Shown in pieces: positions 18,778 to 28,333 of a stretch of 43,056 nt of DNA (positions are counted from its first letter, which is position 1; each line of letters opens with the position of its first letter). Both the position numbers and the translations under genes were made by a program. The stretch is from an uncultured Prevotellaceae bacterium. Lineage in GTDB: Bacteria > Bacteroidota > Bacteroidia > Bacteroidales > Bacteroidaceae. The notes beneath the pieces were generated by a model, which was not told where the DNA came from, ran no database searches, and saw nothing but the letters and a program-made list of their open reading frames with translations. The DNA is taken from contig CALZQV010000002.1 in NCBI GenBank assembly GCA_945828295.1, positions 1-43,056 of the forward strand. The letters are read 5' to 3'.

Positions 18778-20121
18778 TTATTTTGCCGCACGGCTGCGGA
18801 TGATGCCCATAACGGTGCTCTTGCCCAGGCGGATGTAGTCGAGCAGAGGGCGATGGCTGGGGCACGTGAACTGGCACGAACCACACTCGATGCACGAAAC
18901 GATGTCCTCGTTTTCGGCCGTCTCCCAGTCGGCCTGAGCACTGAGCTTCGACAAGAAGTAGGGCTCAAGTCCCATCGGGCAAGCGGAAACACACTTGGCA
19001 CAACGGATGCAGGGTTCGGGTTCGCTGCGGCGTGCCTCGTCTTCCTTCATGATGAGCAGGCCGCTCGAGCCTTTCGTCATGGGCACGTCGAGGTTCAGCA
19101 GGGCTTTACCCATCATGGGGCCGCCACCGATTACCTTGCCCGTGTCTTCGGGAAGACCGCCACACTCGTCGACCAGCTGCTGGAAGGGAGTGCCCAGACG
19201 GGCCAGGAGGTTGCTGGGCTGAGCCAGGCTCTTACCCGTAACGGTTATGATGCGGTCGATGAGGGGTTTGTTCTTCATCACGGCCTGATACACGGCGAAG
19301 CAGGTGCCCACGTTCTGCACGATAGCGCCTGTGTCGATGGGCAGTGCGGGAGGTGCGGGAACCTGACGGCCGATGACGGCATCAATCAGCTGTTTCTCAC
19401 CGCCTTGGGGGTATTTTACCTTCAGGGGCACGACCTCGATTTCGGGATACTTGGCCGCACGCTCCTTCATCAGACTGATGGCGTCGGGCTTGTTGTTCTC
19501 GATGCCGATATAGCCCTTCGTGACGCCCACGGCCTTCATGACAAGCTGCAGGCCCATGAGCACTTCGTCGGCATGCTCCAGCATCAGCCGGTGGTCGGCG
19601 GTCAGGTAGGGCTCACACTCTACGGCATTCACGATAACACATTCGGCCACCTTGCCGGGAGGCGGGCACAGCTTTACGTGTGTGGGGAAGGTTGCTCCTC
19701 CCATGCCCACGATGCCTGCGTTCTTAATTTTCTCGACGATGGTCTTGCCATCCAGTTCTGGGCGGTCGGCAAGGGTTACCAGTTCGGTGGAGCGGTCGAT
19801 GCTTTCTTCCCACTCGTCACCTTCGACGTCGACAACCACAGCCATACGGCGTGTGCCACTGGCGTCGATAACGGCGTCGACCTTATTGACTTTTCCGCTC
19901 ACGCTTGAGTAGACGGGTGCGCTCACGAATCCGCCAGCCTCGCCGAGCAATGTTCCGACCTTCACGACGTCGCCCTTCTTCACAACGGGCTTCGCGGGGG
20001 CACCAATGTGCTGGAACATGCTGAATACGGCTTGCTTGGGCAGAGCGGCTTCACGAATAGGGCTCGCGGCCGACAGCTTATTTTCCTGAGGATGAACTCC
20101 TCCTATCTTAAATGTCTTCAT
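18778..20121 (-). CDS. rnfC: Rnf complex subunit RnfC
   Basis: KIGGVHPQENKLSA; two CxxCxxC clusters (CIRCAKCVSACP, CIECGSCQFTCP). Confidence 0.95.
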   Translation of the reverse strand: MKTFKIGGVHPQENKLSAASPIREAALPKQAVFSMFQHIGAPAKPVVKKGDVVKVGTLLGEAGGFVSAPVYSSVSGKVNKVDAVIDASGTRRMAVVVDVEGDEWEESIDRSTELVTLADRPELDGKTIVEKIKNAGIVGMGGATFPTHVKLCPPPGKVAECVIVNAVECEPYLTADHRLMLEHADEVLMGLQLVMKAVGVTKGYIGIENNKPDAISLMKERAAKYPEIEVVPLKVKYPQGGEKQLIDAVIGRQVPAPPALPIDTGAIVQNVGTCFAVYQAVMKNKPLIDRIITVTGKSLAQPSNLLARLGTPFQQLVDECGGLPEDTGKVIGGGPMMGKALLNLDVPMTKGSSGLLIMKEDEARRSEPEPCIRCAKCVSACPMGLEPYFLSKLSAQADWETAENEDIVSCIECGSCQFTCPSHRPLLDYIRLGKSTVMGIIRSRAAK

Positions 20122-21050
20122 GCTTGCTGCTCTTTAGGGGTTTGGGGAGTTTCCTGAGTAGCCTGTGCACTCGGAGCACTCTGGTTATTCTGTGATTCTG
20201 CGCTTTCCACCTTCGGCTTGCGAGGGGGGAAGTTGATGGCGTGGATGGCGTTCTTGGGGCATACCTCGACGCACTTCAGGCACATCTTACACTTCGTGGC
20301 GTCGATGTAGGCCAGGTTGTTCTCCAAGGTGATTGCCTCGAACTTTTCACACGTCTTCACGCACTTTCCGCACCCGATGCACGAGGCCTTACATGCCTTG
20401 TTGGCAATGGCGCCCTTGTCCCTGTTGTTACAAAGCACCACCACTCTCCTGCCCTTCGGGCCCTTGAGGCGGATTTCGATAATCTGGCGGGGGCAAGCCT
20501 TCGAGCAGGCGCCACAGGCCGTACACTTCTCCTCGTCTACTTCGGGCAGGCCCGTTTCGGGATTCATGTGAATGGCGTCGAACTGGCAGGCTGCCACACA
20601 GTCGCCACAGCCCAGACAGCCGTAGGCACAACCGGTTTCGCCCATGCCCGTCATCTGCACTACCTTACAGCTGTGTGCACCCGAGAATTCAACCAGTCGG
20701 GGACGATTCTCACACGTTCCGTTACAACGAACCACGGCCACCTTGGGAGCCGAGGCCTCTACCGCCATCCCCAGGATATCAGCAACCTGTTCCATCACAG
20801 GCTGACCGCCCACGGGGCACAGCAATCCTTCGAGCGAGCCCTTGTCGGCAGCCTTCACGCAGGCACCGGCAAAGCCCGAGCAGCCAGGATAGCCACATCC
20901 GCCGCAATTGGCCTGCGGCAACACGGCGCTCACCTGCCCGATGCGCTCATCCTCCTGCACCGCAAACTTGCGCGACGTGAAGTAGAGCAACACGGCCGAA
21001 ATGAGTCCGATGGCACCCAAGGCTACAATTGCTAATACAATTAAATTCAT
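20118..21050 (-). CDS. rnfB: Rnf complex subunit RnfB
   Basis: LPQANCGGCGYPGCSGFAGACV plus multiple 4Fe-4S motifs. Confidence 0.95.
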   Translation of the reverse strand: MNLIVLAIVALGAIGLISAVLLYFTSRKFAVQEDERIGQVSAVLPQANCGGCGYPGCSGFAGACVKAADKGSLEGLLCPVGGQPVMEQVADILGMAVEASAPKVAVVRCNGTCENRPRLVEFSGAHSCKVVQMTGMGETGCAYGCLGCGDCVAACQFDAIHMNPETGLPEVDEEKCTACGACSKACPRQIIEIRLKGPKGRRVVVLCNNRDKGAIANKACKASCIGCGKCVKTCEKFEAITLENNLAYIDATKCKMCLKCVEVCPKNAIHAINFPPRKPKVESAESQNNQSAPSAQATQETPQTPKEQQA

Positions 21051-21094
21051 GATTTTGTAATATTTAATGATTTTTAATTAGTTGTCAAATATCT

Positions 21095-21511
21095 TTACTC
21101 TTTTATGCGAAACGAGAAGCGGCGCTGAAGACGGTCGCGCAGCAGATAGAGTACGCCATAATAAGGAACAAGGGACGCCAGGGCGGCCAGGGCGGCCACG
21201 CCGTCGCTGCCGGCGAGGCGCGAAGCACCCATCAGCACCGTCATCAGGAGCACCAGGGGAACTACGTAGGTCCACAAGACGGCCTGCAGCCCCAGGCTCA
21301 CGTCGCCCACGAGCGTGACCTCTTGTCCTTTCTGGTATCGGCTGGCATCGGAACAGCGCGCCTCAACCACCTTTTCCTTGTGTTCCGCGCTGTGGCAGAG
21401 ACTTGCTGCCGCACACGCGGCACAGGCCGTTTCCTGCACAATGGCAACGCGAACTCCGTGAGGCACAACACACTCCACGACGCCGCGATGTTCAATTTGA
21501 CTATTTTTCAT
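21095..21511 (-). CDS. RseC/SoxR-reducing system family protein
   Basis: CAACAAASLCHSAEHKEKVVEA, two TM helices, directly upstream of rnfB. Confidence 0.85.
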   Translation of the reverse strand: MKNSQIEHRGVVECVVPHGVRVAIVQETACAACAAASLCHSAEHKEKVVEARCSDASRYQKGQEVTLVGDVSLGLQAVLWTYVVPLVLLMTVLMGASRLAGSDGVAALAALASLVPYYGVLYLLRDRLQRRFSFRIKE

Positions 21512-21617
21512 ATATGAAGCCTACCAAAAAGTAGGTACAAAGATAATGATTAGTTGCGACATTTGAAAAAATATTCGTACATTTGTATTTGAAAACAGCA
21601 AAGAAACAGCAATTAAG

Positions 21618-22460
21618 ATGAAAAATTTTCGCAAAACCATCTATGCCCTCGTCATATTCCTCGTAACGCAACTCATCGGGGGCCTGTTCATAATGGTCGG
21701 CAGCCAGTGGATGAAGCTCCCGTTCAGCACCGCCGTTGGTCTGTCGCTCATCATTGCCAACAGCTTGGCCGTAGCCCTACTCTTCGTGCTCCGCATGGTG
21801 CGCCTGAAGACGTTTAGCCCCCACCGCGTCAGCTGGAGTTGGCTTCCACTGCTCATCGTTGCCGCGCTCGTCGGCATTTTCTCGATGAACCTGCTGTGCG
21901 AACAGCTGAATCTCCCCGACATGATGGCCGAGCAGTTCAAGTCGCTGGCCCACAATCCTTGGGGCATTCTGGCAATGGTCGTCGTGGCACCCATCACTGA
22001 GGAACTGCTGTTCCGCGAGGCCATCATCAGCTCCCTGCTTCGCCGCCACAACCTGCACCGCTGGCAGGCAGTGCTCATCTCCTCGATAGTCTTCGGAATC
22101 GTCCACTTCAATCCCGTCCAGGTTGTCTTTGCATTCTTCATTGGAATCATCCTCGGAACCATCTTTGTGAAGACAGGGCGCGCGCTCGTCACGAGCATCA
22201 TACACATTATCAATAACGGACTGGCTGCCATTGAGATGCGACTTTTTGCCGATGAAATGGATGAACTGACCTATTCCGACCTTTTGGGCGGCACGGCAGT
22301 CGTGTGGACGTGCATCGTCGTGGGCATCATTTTATGCGTAGCGCTGCTCACCATCTTCTGCAAGCACTACCACCGCCACCGCCATCACAGTAGCCGAAAA
22401 AAAGCCAACAGCCACACGTTGCGCTACTCCCTCAACAAGAAATACGACGCCCACTTCTGA
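21618..22460 (+). CDS. CPBP family intramembrane metalloprotease
   Basis: APITEELLFREAIISSLLRR; FGIVHFNPVQVVFAFFIGIILG. Confidence 0.9.
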   Translation: MKNFRKTIYALVIFLVTQLIGGLFIMVGSQWMKLPFSTAVGLSLIIANSLAVALLFVLRMVRLKTFSPHRVSWSWLPLLIVAALVGIFSMNLLCEQLNLPDMMAEQFKSLAHNPWGILAMVVVAPITEELLFREAIISSLLRRHNLHRWQAVLISSIVFGIVHFNPVQVVFAFFIGIILGTIFVKTGRALVTSIIHIINNGLAAIEMRLFADEMDELTYSDLLGGTAVVWTCIVVGIILCVALLTIFCKHYHRHRHHSSRKKANSHTLRYSLNKKYDAHF

Positions 22461-22462
22461 AC

Positions 22463-22594
22463 GTCGCAAAGCGTCGCGCGGCCCTTCATAATGCGTCGCG
22501 CGGCCTCACGCAAAGCGTCGCGAAGCCTCACGTAAAGCGTCGCGTGGCTTCATGTGACGCATCGCGCGGTTCCATGTATAATATCGCGCGGGGA
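22463..22594. repeat. 22-bp tandem array B, six units
   Basis: GTCGCAAAGCGTCGCGCGGCCC / TTCATAATGCGTCGCGCGGCCT / CACGCAAAGCGTCGCGAAGCCT / CACGTAAAGCGTCGCGTGGCTT / CATGTGACGCATCGCGCGGTTC / CATGTATAATATCGCGCGGGGA. Confidence 0.95.
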
Positions 22595-22620
22595 ACGGCC
22601 GAATTATCCCTCATTTTCAG

Positions 22621-22708
22621 CCCATGCGTCGACGAAGCCTCGACAATGCATCGACGGAGCCTCGTCCATGCGTCGACGGAGCCCCGTCGATGCAGCGACG
22701 GATTTCAG
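22621..22708. repeat. 22-bp tandem array C, four units
   Basis: CCCATGCGTCGACGAAGCCTCG / ACAATGCATCGACGGAGCCTCG / TCCATGCGTCGACGGAGCCCCG / TCGATGCAGCGACGGATTTCAG. Confidence 0.93.
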
Positions 22709-22741
22709 TCAACGGAGCACCTTGGCAATGGGTATAAAATA

Positions 22742-22772
22742 AGAGGGGCCCAACCTCACGGTTGAGCCCTCC
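22742..22772 (-). terminator. Terminator of rpsP
   Basis: Minus strand agggctcaaccgtgaggttgggccc then T-rich ttattttata. Confidence 0.8.
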
Positions 22773-22827
22773 CTGCTATTGTTTGGAAAAATCTATTAGA
22801 ATAAAATTTTTAACTTTCTTTCTCAGC

Positions 22828-23379
22828 TTATGCCTCGGCGGTCTCGGTATTAGCCTCTTCTGTAGCCTCCGTGTTCTCTGATGCAGCAGCAGCTTCAGCC
22901 TCAGCCTTTGCAGCGGCCTCGGCAGCACGCTTTTCAGCTACCTTCTCCTGAACCTTTGCATTAGCCTTCTTCTCAGCCTCCAAGCGAGCTACGTCTGCAG
23001 CCTTCTCTTCGGCGGCGAGCTTAGCTTGAGCAGCAGCAAGACCCTTCTGGCGGTCAGCCTTCCAAGCCTCGAACTTTGCCTGTGCAGCGGCTTCGTCGAA
23101 TGCACCCTTCTTCACTCCACCCTTCAGGTGCTTCATGAGGTATACACCTTCACGACTGAGGATGTTGCGTACGGTGTCAGTGGGCTGTGCACCAACTTCT
23201 ACCCAATAGAGTGCACGGTCGAATTTCAAATCTACAGTGGCAGGATTGGTGTTGGGGTTGTAGGTACCAATCTTCTCTGTAAACTTACCATCACGTGGTG
23301 CTCTTACATCAGCAATCACGATGCTGTAAAAGGCATAACCCTTACGGCCGTGGCGCTGTAATCTAATTTTTGTTGCCAT
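22828..23379 (-). CDS. rpsP: 30S ribosomal protein S16 with long Ala/Glu-rich C-terminal extension
   Basis: [42 protein letters not shown]. Confidence 0.97.
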   Translation of the reverse strand: MATKIRLQRHGRKGYAFYSIVIADVRAPRDGKFTEKIGTYNPNTNPATVDLKFDRALYWVEVGAQPTDTVRNILSREGVYLMKHLKGGVKKGAFDEAAAQAKFEAWKADRQKGLAAAQAKLAAEEKAADVARLEAEKKANAKVQEKVAEKRAAEAAAKAEAEAAAASENTEATEEANTETAEA

Positions 23380-23554
23380 TAGTTAAAATTTTATTTAATA
23401 GGTTTGAAATATGCTGCCAACTCGTGACAGCGGCTGCAAAGGTAAGAAAATAAATTTGAATACAGAAAATTATACTTCAAAAATCGTTGTATGTAACGTA
23501 TTTTTCTTATCTTTGTTGGCAACTATGACCATTAATCCTTAAAAAGTTACAGTT

Positions 23555-25717
23555 TTGAAACACGCACTCACGCTCTGCATCGCCGCGCTGGCCTTCACGA
23601 CAGCACTGGCGCAATCATGGACCGCCGACAATGGCAATGGCACGTTCACCAACCCTCTCTTCTACGACGAATTCTCCGACCCCGACATTCTGCGCGTGGG
23701 CGACGACTACTATCTGGCCGGCACCACCATGCATGCCGTGCCCGGACTTGTCATCCTCCACTCCAAGGACCTCGTGAACTGGGAGAACGTCTCCTATTGC
23801 TTCCCGCGCTTCGACTTCACGGAAGACCGTTTCGCCCTGCGCAACCATCAGGAAATCTACGGACAAGGCGTGTGGGCCCCCTGCATACGCTATGCCAACG
23901 GCCAGTTCTACGTATACACGAACATCAACGGGAAGGGCCTTCAGTGCTACACCTCGAAGGACATCCGCGGCCCTTGGGAGCACCATAACATGAAGGGCAA
24001 CATCTACGACCTGGGCGTGCTCTTCGACGACGACGGCAAAATCTACGCCATCCACGGCTACGGCACGGTGAAGTGCACCGAGCTGAAGCCCGACATGAGC
24101 GGCCCCATCGAGGAGACCGAGCGCGTCATTATCCCCGAAGGCAACGGTGTGGGCGAAGGCCACCATATGTATAAGATAAACGGCATCTACTACCTCATCA
24201 GCACCGACTATCGGCCCAACGGCCGCACGCTGTGCTCCCGCGCGAAGAGCATCTGGGGCCCCTACGAAACACGCGTCATCACGGCCGACGAGACATATGG
24301 CTACCACGCTGCCTCGCTCACGCAAGTGCCACGTGGCACCAAGTATCGCATCGGAGAAGACGGGACAAAGTTTGGCCTTGGCCCCCTCAACAAGGACGCC
24401 ACGGCCTGCACCAATGCCCATCAGGGCGGCATCGTACAGTACAAGGACGGCTCATGGTGGGCCTTGCTGATGATGGACTTCCACTCCATCGGCCGCACGG
24501 TGTGCCTGATGCCCATCACGTGGAAAGACGGTTGGCCCATGATTGGCTTGGAGGGCAACCTGGGACGCGCACCACGCACTTGGTTCAAGCCCGGGACGGC
24601 CGAAGGGCTATATGCCGCCGGCGACGCTCCCGTCGAGCCTCATGCCCCATACCTGCGTTCCGACAATTTCGACCAGAACCAACTGGGACGCATCTGGCAA
24701 TGGAACCACAACCCCGACGACAAGATGTGGAGCCTGAAGAAAGGTAAGCTGCAACTGCGCACCCAACCTGCCGAACAACTCATGTGGGCACGTAACACGC
24801 TGACACAACGCGTCATCGGCCCCCGCGCCATCACCACGGTGGAGCTGAACGTCAAGAACCTGAAGGCTGGTGACATCGCCGGCCTGGGCAACATCAACGT
24901 GCCCTGCTCCTGGATTGGCGTTGTGAAAATGAGAAATGGAGAGAATGAGAAGAAGGGAAAGGGGGCGTACACACTGCGCTGCTTCGAACAGCTGACCAAC
25001 GACACCATCGACCAGGACATCACGCTCACCGACGGACGCATCTGGCTGCGTAGCATCGGCGACTACGACCACGACCAGGCACAATACGCCTACTCGACCG
25101 ACGGCAAGAACTTCCAGACGATTGGCCGCATGATGCCGCTCAGCTACCAGCTCATCTCGTTCCAAGGCTCGCGCCACGCGCTCTTCGCCTTCAACAAGGA
25201 GGGCAAGAACGGAGGATACGCCGAGTTCGACAACTTCACCGTTGAGGAGCCCGACGCCGACCGTTCCGGCAACATCCCCTACGGCAAGACGCCGACCGCC
25301 ACCTCGGCTGCCGACCGCTGGTTCCGCATCATCAACAAAGCCACCGGTCGCCCCGCCAACTGCGACCCTCACGGCATACTCTACGACACGAACACAGGCG
25401 ATAAAGGAGAACGCACGCAGTTCCAAATCATCGACAAGGGTAACGGGCGTGTAGCACTGAAATGTCGCGACGGGCGTTACCTGAAGGTTTATGGCGACGG
25501 ACTGCCCGGCGACGTACGCTTCACACGCGACGAAAAAGAGGCTGAGGTGTTCCTCTGGCAGGACCTCCTCAACCACGACTTTATGCTTCTATCATTAAAG
25601 AATCACCGCTACCTGGGCAAGTCGCCCACGACAGGCAGTCCCTACTCGATGGACTTCACTGGTCCTGACCCTGCACGTCGGAACGGCTCGGTTCTGCACT
25701 GGGAGGCAGTGGAGTAG
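23555..25717 (+). CDS. Family 43 glycoside hydrolase (arabinofuranosidase/xylosidase-like) with C-terminal beta-sandwich and trefoil-like module
   Basis: NPLFYDEFSDPDILRVGDDYYLAGTTMHAVPGLVILHSKDLVNWE (GH43 blade 1); signal peptide; TTG start. Confidence 0.9.
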   Translation: MKHALTLCIAALAFTTALAQSWTADNGNGTFTNPLFYDEFSDPDILRVGDDYYLAGTTMHAVPGLVILHSKDLVNWENVSYCFPRFDFTEDRFALRNHQEIYGQGVWAPCIRYANGQFYVYTNINGKGLQCYTSKDIRGPWEHHNMKGNIYDLGVLFDDDGKIYAIHGYGTVKCTELKPDMSGPIEETERVIIPEGNGVGEGHHMYKINGIYYLISTDYRPNGRTLCSRAKSIWGPYETRVITADETYGYHAASLTQVPRGTKYRIGEDGTKFGLGPLNKDATACTNAHQGGIVQYKDGSWWALLMMDFHSIGRTVCLMPITWKDGWPMIGLEGNLGRAPRTWFKPGTAEGLYAAGDAPVEPHAPYLRSDNFDQNQLGRIWQWNHNPDDKMWSLKKGKLQLRTQPAEQLMWARNTLTQRVIGPRAITTVELNVKNLKAGDIAGLGNINVPCSWIGVVKMRNGENEKKGKGAYTLRCFEQLTNDTIDQDITLTDGRIWLRSIGDYDHDQAQYAYSTDGKNFQTIGRMMPLSYQLISFQGSRHALFAFNKEGKNGGYAEFDNFTVEEPDADRSGNIPYGKTPTATSAADRWFRIINKATGRPANCDPHGILYDTNTGDKGERTQFQIIDKGNGRVALKCRDGRYLKVYGDGLPGDVRFTRDEKEAEVFLWQDLLNHDFMLLSLKNHRYLGKSPTTGSPYSMDFTGPDPARRNGSVLHWEAVE
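24926..24964. repeat. Short degenerate in-frame GAGAATGA-type repeat within the GH43 gene
   Basis: gaaaatgagaaatggagagaatgagaagaagggaaag, encodes KMRNGENEKKGK. Confidence 0.6.
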
Positions 25718-26993
25718 TTTCTGCCGCAGCCGCCAGCGACTTCTTCCGCTTGGGGTTCTCGCTGGCGCCCATCTTCAGCAAGTTGCGAGCTGACGTGATG
25801 ATGCTCATGCCACTTTCTGCGGTGCTCTTCTCTACGTTGAGAAGGGCATCGCTTGTTTTCTGGAACTGGCGTTTCACCTCGTCCATACGCTCTGCGAAGA
25901 GTTGCACGCGGTCCACCATCTGATTGGCCAGCTCCATGATTTTCTGCTGGTTCTCCATCTGCTGGACTTGCTTCCAAGTCATTTCCAAGACGCGCAGGAC
26001 CATGTAGAGATTCTGCGAACCGGCTATGACCACTCCCTTGTCGTAGGCCTCCTTCCAAAGCGTGGGGTCGTTGCTCAAAGCCAGTTGCAGGGCTGACTCT
26101 GAGAACACGTACATCAGCACGAAGTCCAGCCGTCCGCGACCTTCCTTCCCGTACTTGAAATAGTTCTTCCGCGAGAGTTCTGTCACGTGGTTGCGCACGC
26201 TGGTAATGTGGCGGCGCAGGGCATCCTGCCGCTGTTCTTCGGTCTGCGCATTATGGTATTCCTCAAAGGCAGTGAACGACATTTTGGAGTCGATAATGAC
26301 ATCGCGCCGGTCGGGGAAATGAAGGATGGCATCGGGAATCAGGCGACGCCCCTCGTCGCCATAGATGACGCGTCCGTCGGCATCCTTCATCGTTTCCTGC
26401 AGCTCAAACTGCACGCCCTCTTCCAGCCCCATGTCCTCCAAGAGCTGCTTCAGCTTTAGTTCTCCGAAGTTGCCTTGAGTCTTGTTCTCCCCCATCAGGG
26501 CCTGCGTCAGTCGGTCGGCCCTCTCCCCCACCTCGCGGCTGAGTTGGAAGCTGGTCTTTATGGAAGCATCCAGGCGCTGCATGGTGGCCGTCTGCTCGCG
26601 GTCGCTCTTTTCCACGGCCTCGCGCATCTGCTGGATGTGGGTCTGCAGCGGGGTCAGGATGCCGCTCAGCTGTTCTTTGTTTGTCTTCGAGAGTTCTTCG
26701 GCCCGCTCCTTCAGGATGTGTTCCGATGCCGTGTTAATCTGTTCCTTGATGAGTTGCGACTGCTGCTCCATCATTTTCTCGTGCTGGCGGTGAATCTGGT
26801 TCAGCGCCTCCTGGTACTGCGCCTCGGCCTTCAACAGTTGTTGCTGATGTTGCTCTTTCTGTTCGTCGATGTAACGCTGTTTCTGCTGACAGTCCTGGTT
26901 GAGCAACGCAACCTGCGTCCTCAGTCGGGCAATAAAGAAGATGGCAATGCCTGCCGCCACCACTGCTCCTATTAATATATATATGAATATCAT
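25656..26993 (-). CDS. rmuC: DNA recombination protein RmuC
   Basis: N-terminal TM, coiled coil, then GNFGELKLKQLLEDMGLEEG ... VIIDSKMSFTAFEEY. Confidence 0.93.
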   Translation of the reverse strand: MIFIYILIGAVVAAGIAIFFIARLRTQVALLNQDCQQKQRYIDEQKEQHQQQLLKAEAQYQEALNQIHRQHEKMMEQQSQLIKEQINTASEHILKERAEELSKTNKEQLSGILTPLQTHIQQMREAVEKSDREQTATMQRLDASIKTSFQLSREVGERADRLTQALMGENKTQGNFGELKLKQLLEDMGLEEGVQFELQETMKDADGRVIYGDEGRRLIPDAILHFPDRRDVIIDSKMSFTAFEEYHNAQTEEQRQDALRRHITSVRNHVTELSRKNYFKYGKEGRGRLDFVLMYVFSESALQLALSNDPTLWKEAYDKGVVIAGSQNLYMVLRVLEMTWKQVQQMENQQKIMELANQMVDRVQLFAERMDEVKRQFQKTSDALLNVEKSTAESGMSIITSARNLLKMGASENPKRKKSLAAAAETTPLPPSAEPSRSDVQGQDQ

Positions 26994-27073
26994 AACACTG
27001 AATTTGCGACAAAGATAAGAAATAATTGCGAAAGGAGAGCGTCGAATTATGAATTATGTTCTACCTTTGCAGC

Positions 27074-28246
27074 ATGAAAGTTGCGATTATAGGAGCTGGG
27101 GCGGCAGGATGTTTCTGCGCCGTCAATCTCAAGCGGATGCTGCCCGAGGCCGACGTCACGGTATTCGAGCGTTCGAGTCGCCCGCTGGCAAAGGTTGCCA
27201 TCACGGGCGGCGGCCGTTGCAACATCACGAATACCTTTCGCACCATCACTCATCTCCAGCAGGCCTACCCTCGCGGATGGCGGCTGATGGAGCGGCTCTT
27301 TCGCCGCTTCGGCCCCGAGGACACGATGCGCTGGTGGGAGACTGCCGGCGTGCCGCTTGTGGTTCAGGACGACGAATGCGTCTTCCCTCGCAGTCAGGAT
27401 GCAATGCAGGTGGTACGCACGCTGGTGGGCCTGATGCAGGAGAGCGGTGTGCGGCTGGTTACGGGTTGTCGCATCGAGGCGCTGCCCGAAGGCTTCGACT
27501 TCACGGTCGTGACGACGGGCGGAAGTCCGCGGCGCAGCGGGTTGTCGTTTCTCTCGCCCCTGCAGGTTGACATTGCAGAGCCCATGCCGTCACTCTTCGC
27601 CCTTAACATCGACGACCCCGAGCTCCACGCCCTCACGGGAACCGTTGTCGAAGACTGCCACGTGGCGCTCTCGGGCACCAAGTTCCAGGCCGACGGACCC
27701 ATTCTGATAACCCACTTCGGCATGAGCGGTCCGGCCATTCTACGCCTATCGTCGTATGCCGCCTGCCAACTGGCCGCGCAGGATTACCGGGCCGAGATTC
27801 GCGTCAACTGGATGCGGGGACTCAACGAGGAGCAAGTGCGCGCCGAACTGCAGCCCTACTTTGCCAGCGGAAAACTGCTGGGCAAGCAGCATCCTCCCCA
27901 CCTCACCTCGCGCCACTGGGCAATGTTGACGCAACGCGCCGGCCTTCCCGATACTATCAGGTGGGACAAGATGAACCGTCGCGAGGCCAATCGTCTCACT
28001 AACATGCTAACGGCCGACACGTATCACGTCAGCGGCCGTCGCACGCACAAAGCCGAATTCGTCACCTGCGGCGGCGTTGCCCTTTCCAACCTCCAGGGCC
28101 AAAGTCTCTCACTGAAGTCGCGCCCCGACGTGTTTCTGGCAGGCGAAGTGCTTGACGTCGACGGCATAACGGGCGGCTTCAACCTGCAGGCGGCATGGAC
28201 GATGGGCTACGTCGTAGCACAAAACATCGCCGGGCTCGCCCGATGA
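27074..28246 (+). CDS. NAD(P)/FAD-dependent oxidoreductase, HI0933/YhiN family
   Basis: MKVAIIGAGAAGCFCAVNLKR; AITGGGRCNITN; GEVLDVDGITGGFNLQAAWTMGYVVAQ. Confidence 0.92.
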   Translation: MKVAIIGAGAAGCFCAVNLKRMLPEADVTVFERSSRPLAKVAITGGGRCNITNTFRTITHLQQAYPRGWRLMERLFRRFGPEDTMRWWETAGVPLVVQDDECVFPRSQDAMQVVRTLVGLMQESGVRLVTGCRIEALPEGFDFTVVTTGGSPRRSGLSFLSPLQVDIAEPMPSLFALNIDDPELHALTGTVVEDCHVALSGTKFQADGPILITHFGMSGPAILRLSSYAACQLAAQDYRAEIRVNWMRGLNEEQVRAELQPYFASGKLLGKQHPPHLTSRHWAMLTQRAGLPDTIRWDKMNRREANRLTNMLTADTYHVSGRRTHKAEFVTCGGVALSNLQGQSLSLKSRPDVFLAGEVLDVDGITGGFNLQAAWTMGYVVAQNIAGLAR

Positions 28247-28333
28247 AAAGCAGCGTTGCAAAATTATTTTCCACGTCTCCCTTTTTATATTCAACTTAAT
28301 ATTGTACCTTTGCAATGCGATAATCGGTCGACA

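Noticed and set aside
18757-19908. 383-aa plus-strand ORF
   Set aside because: Antisense to rnfC; no recognisable motif.
22554-22742. 62-aa ORF over arrays B and C
   Set aside because: Peptide is a direct translation of the 22-bp repeats; no initiation signal or homology seen.
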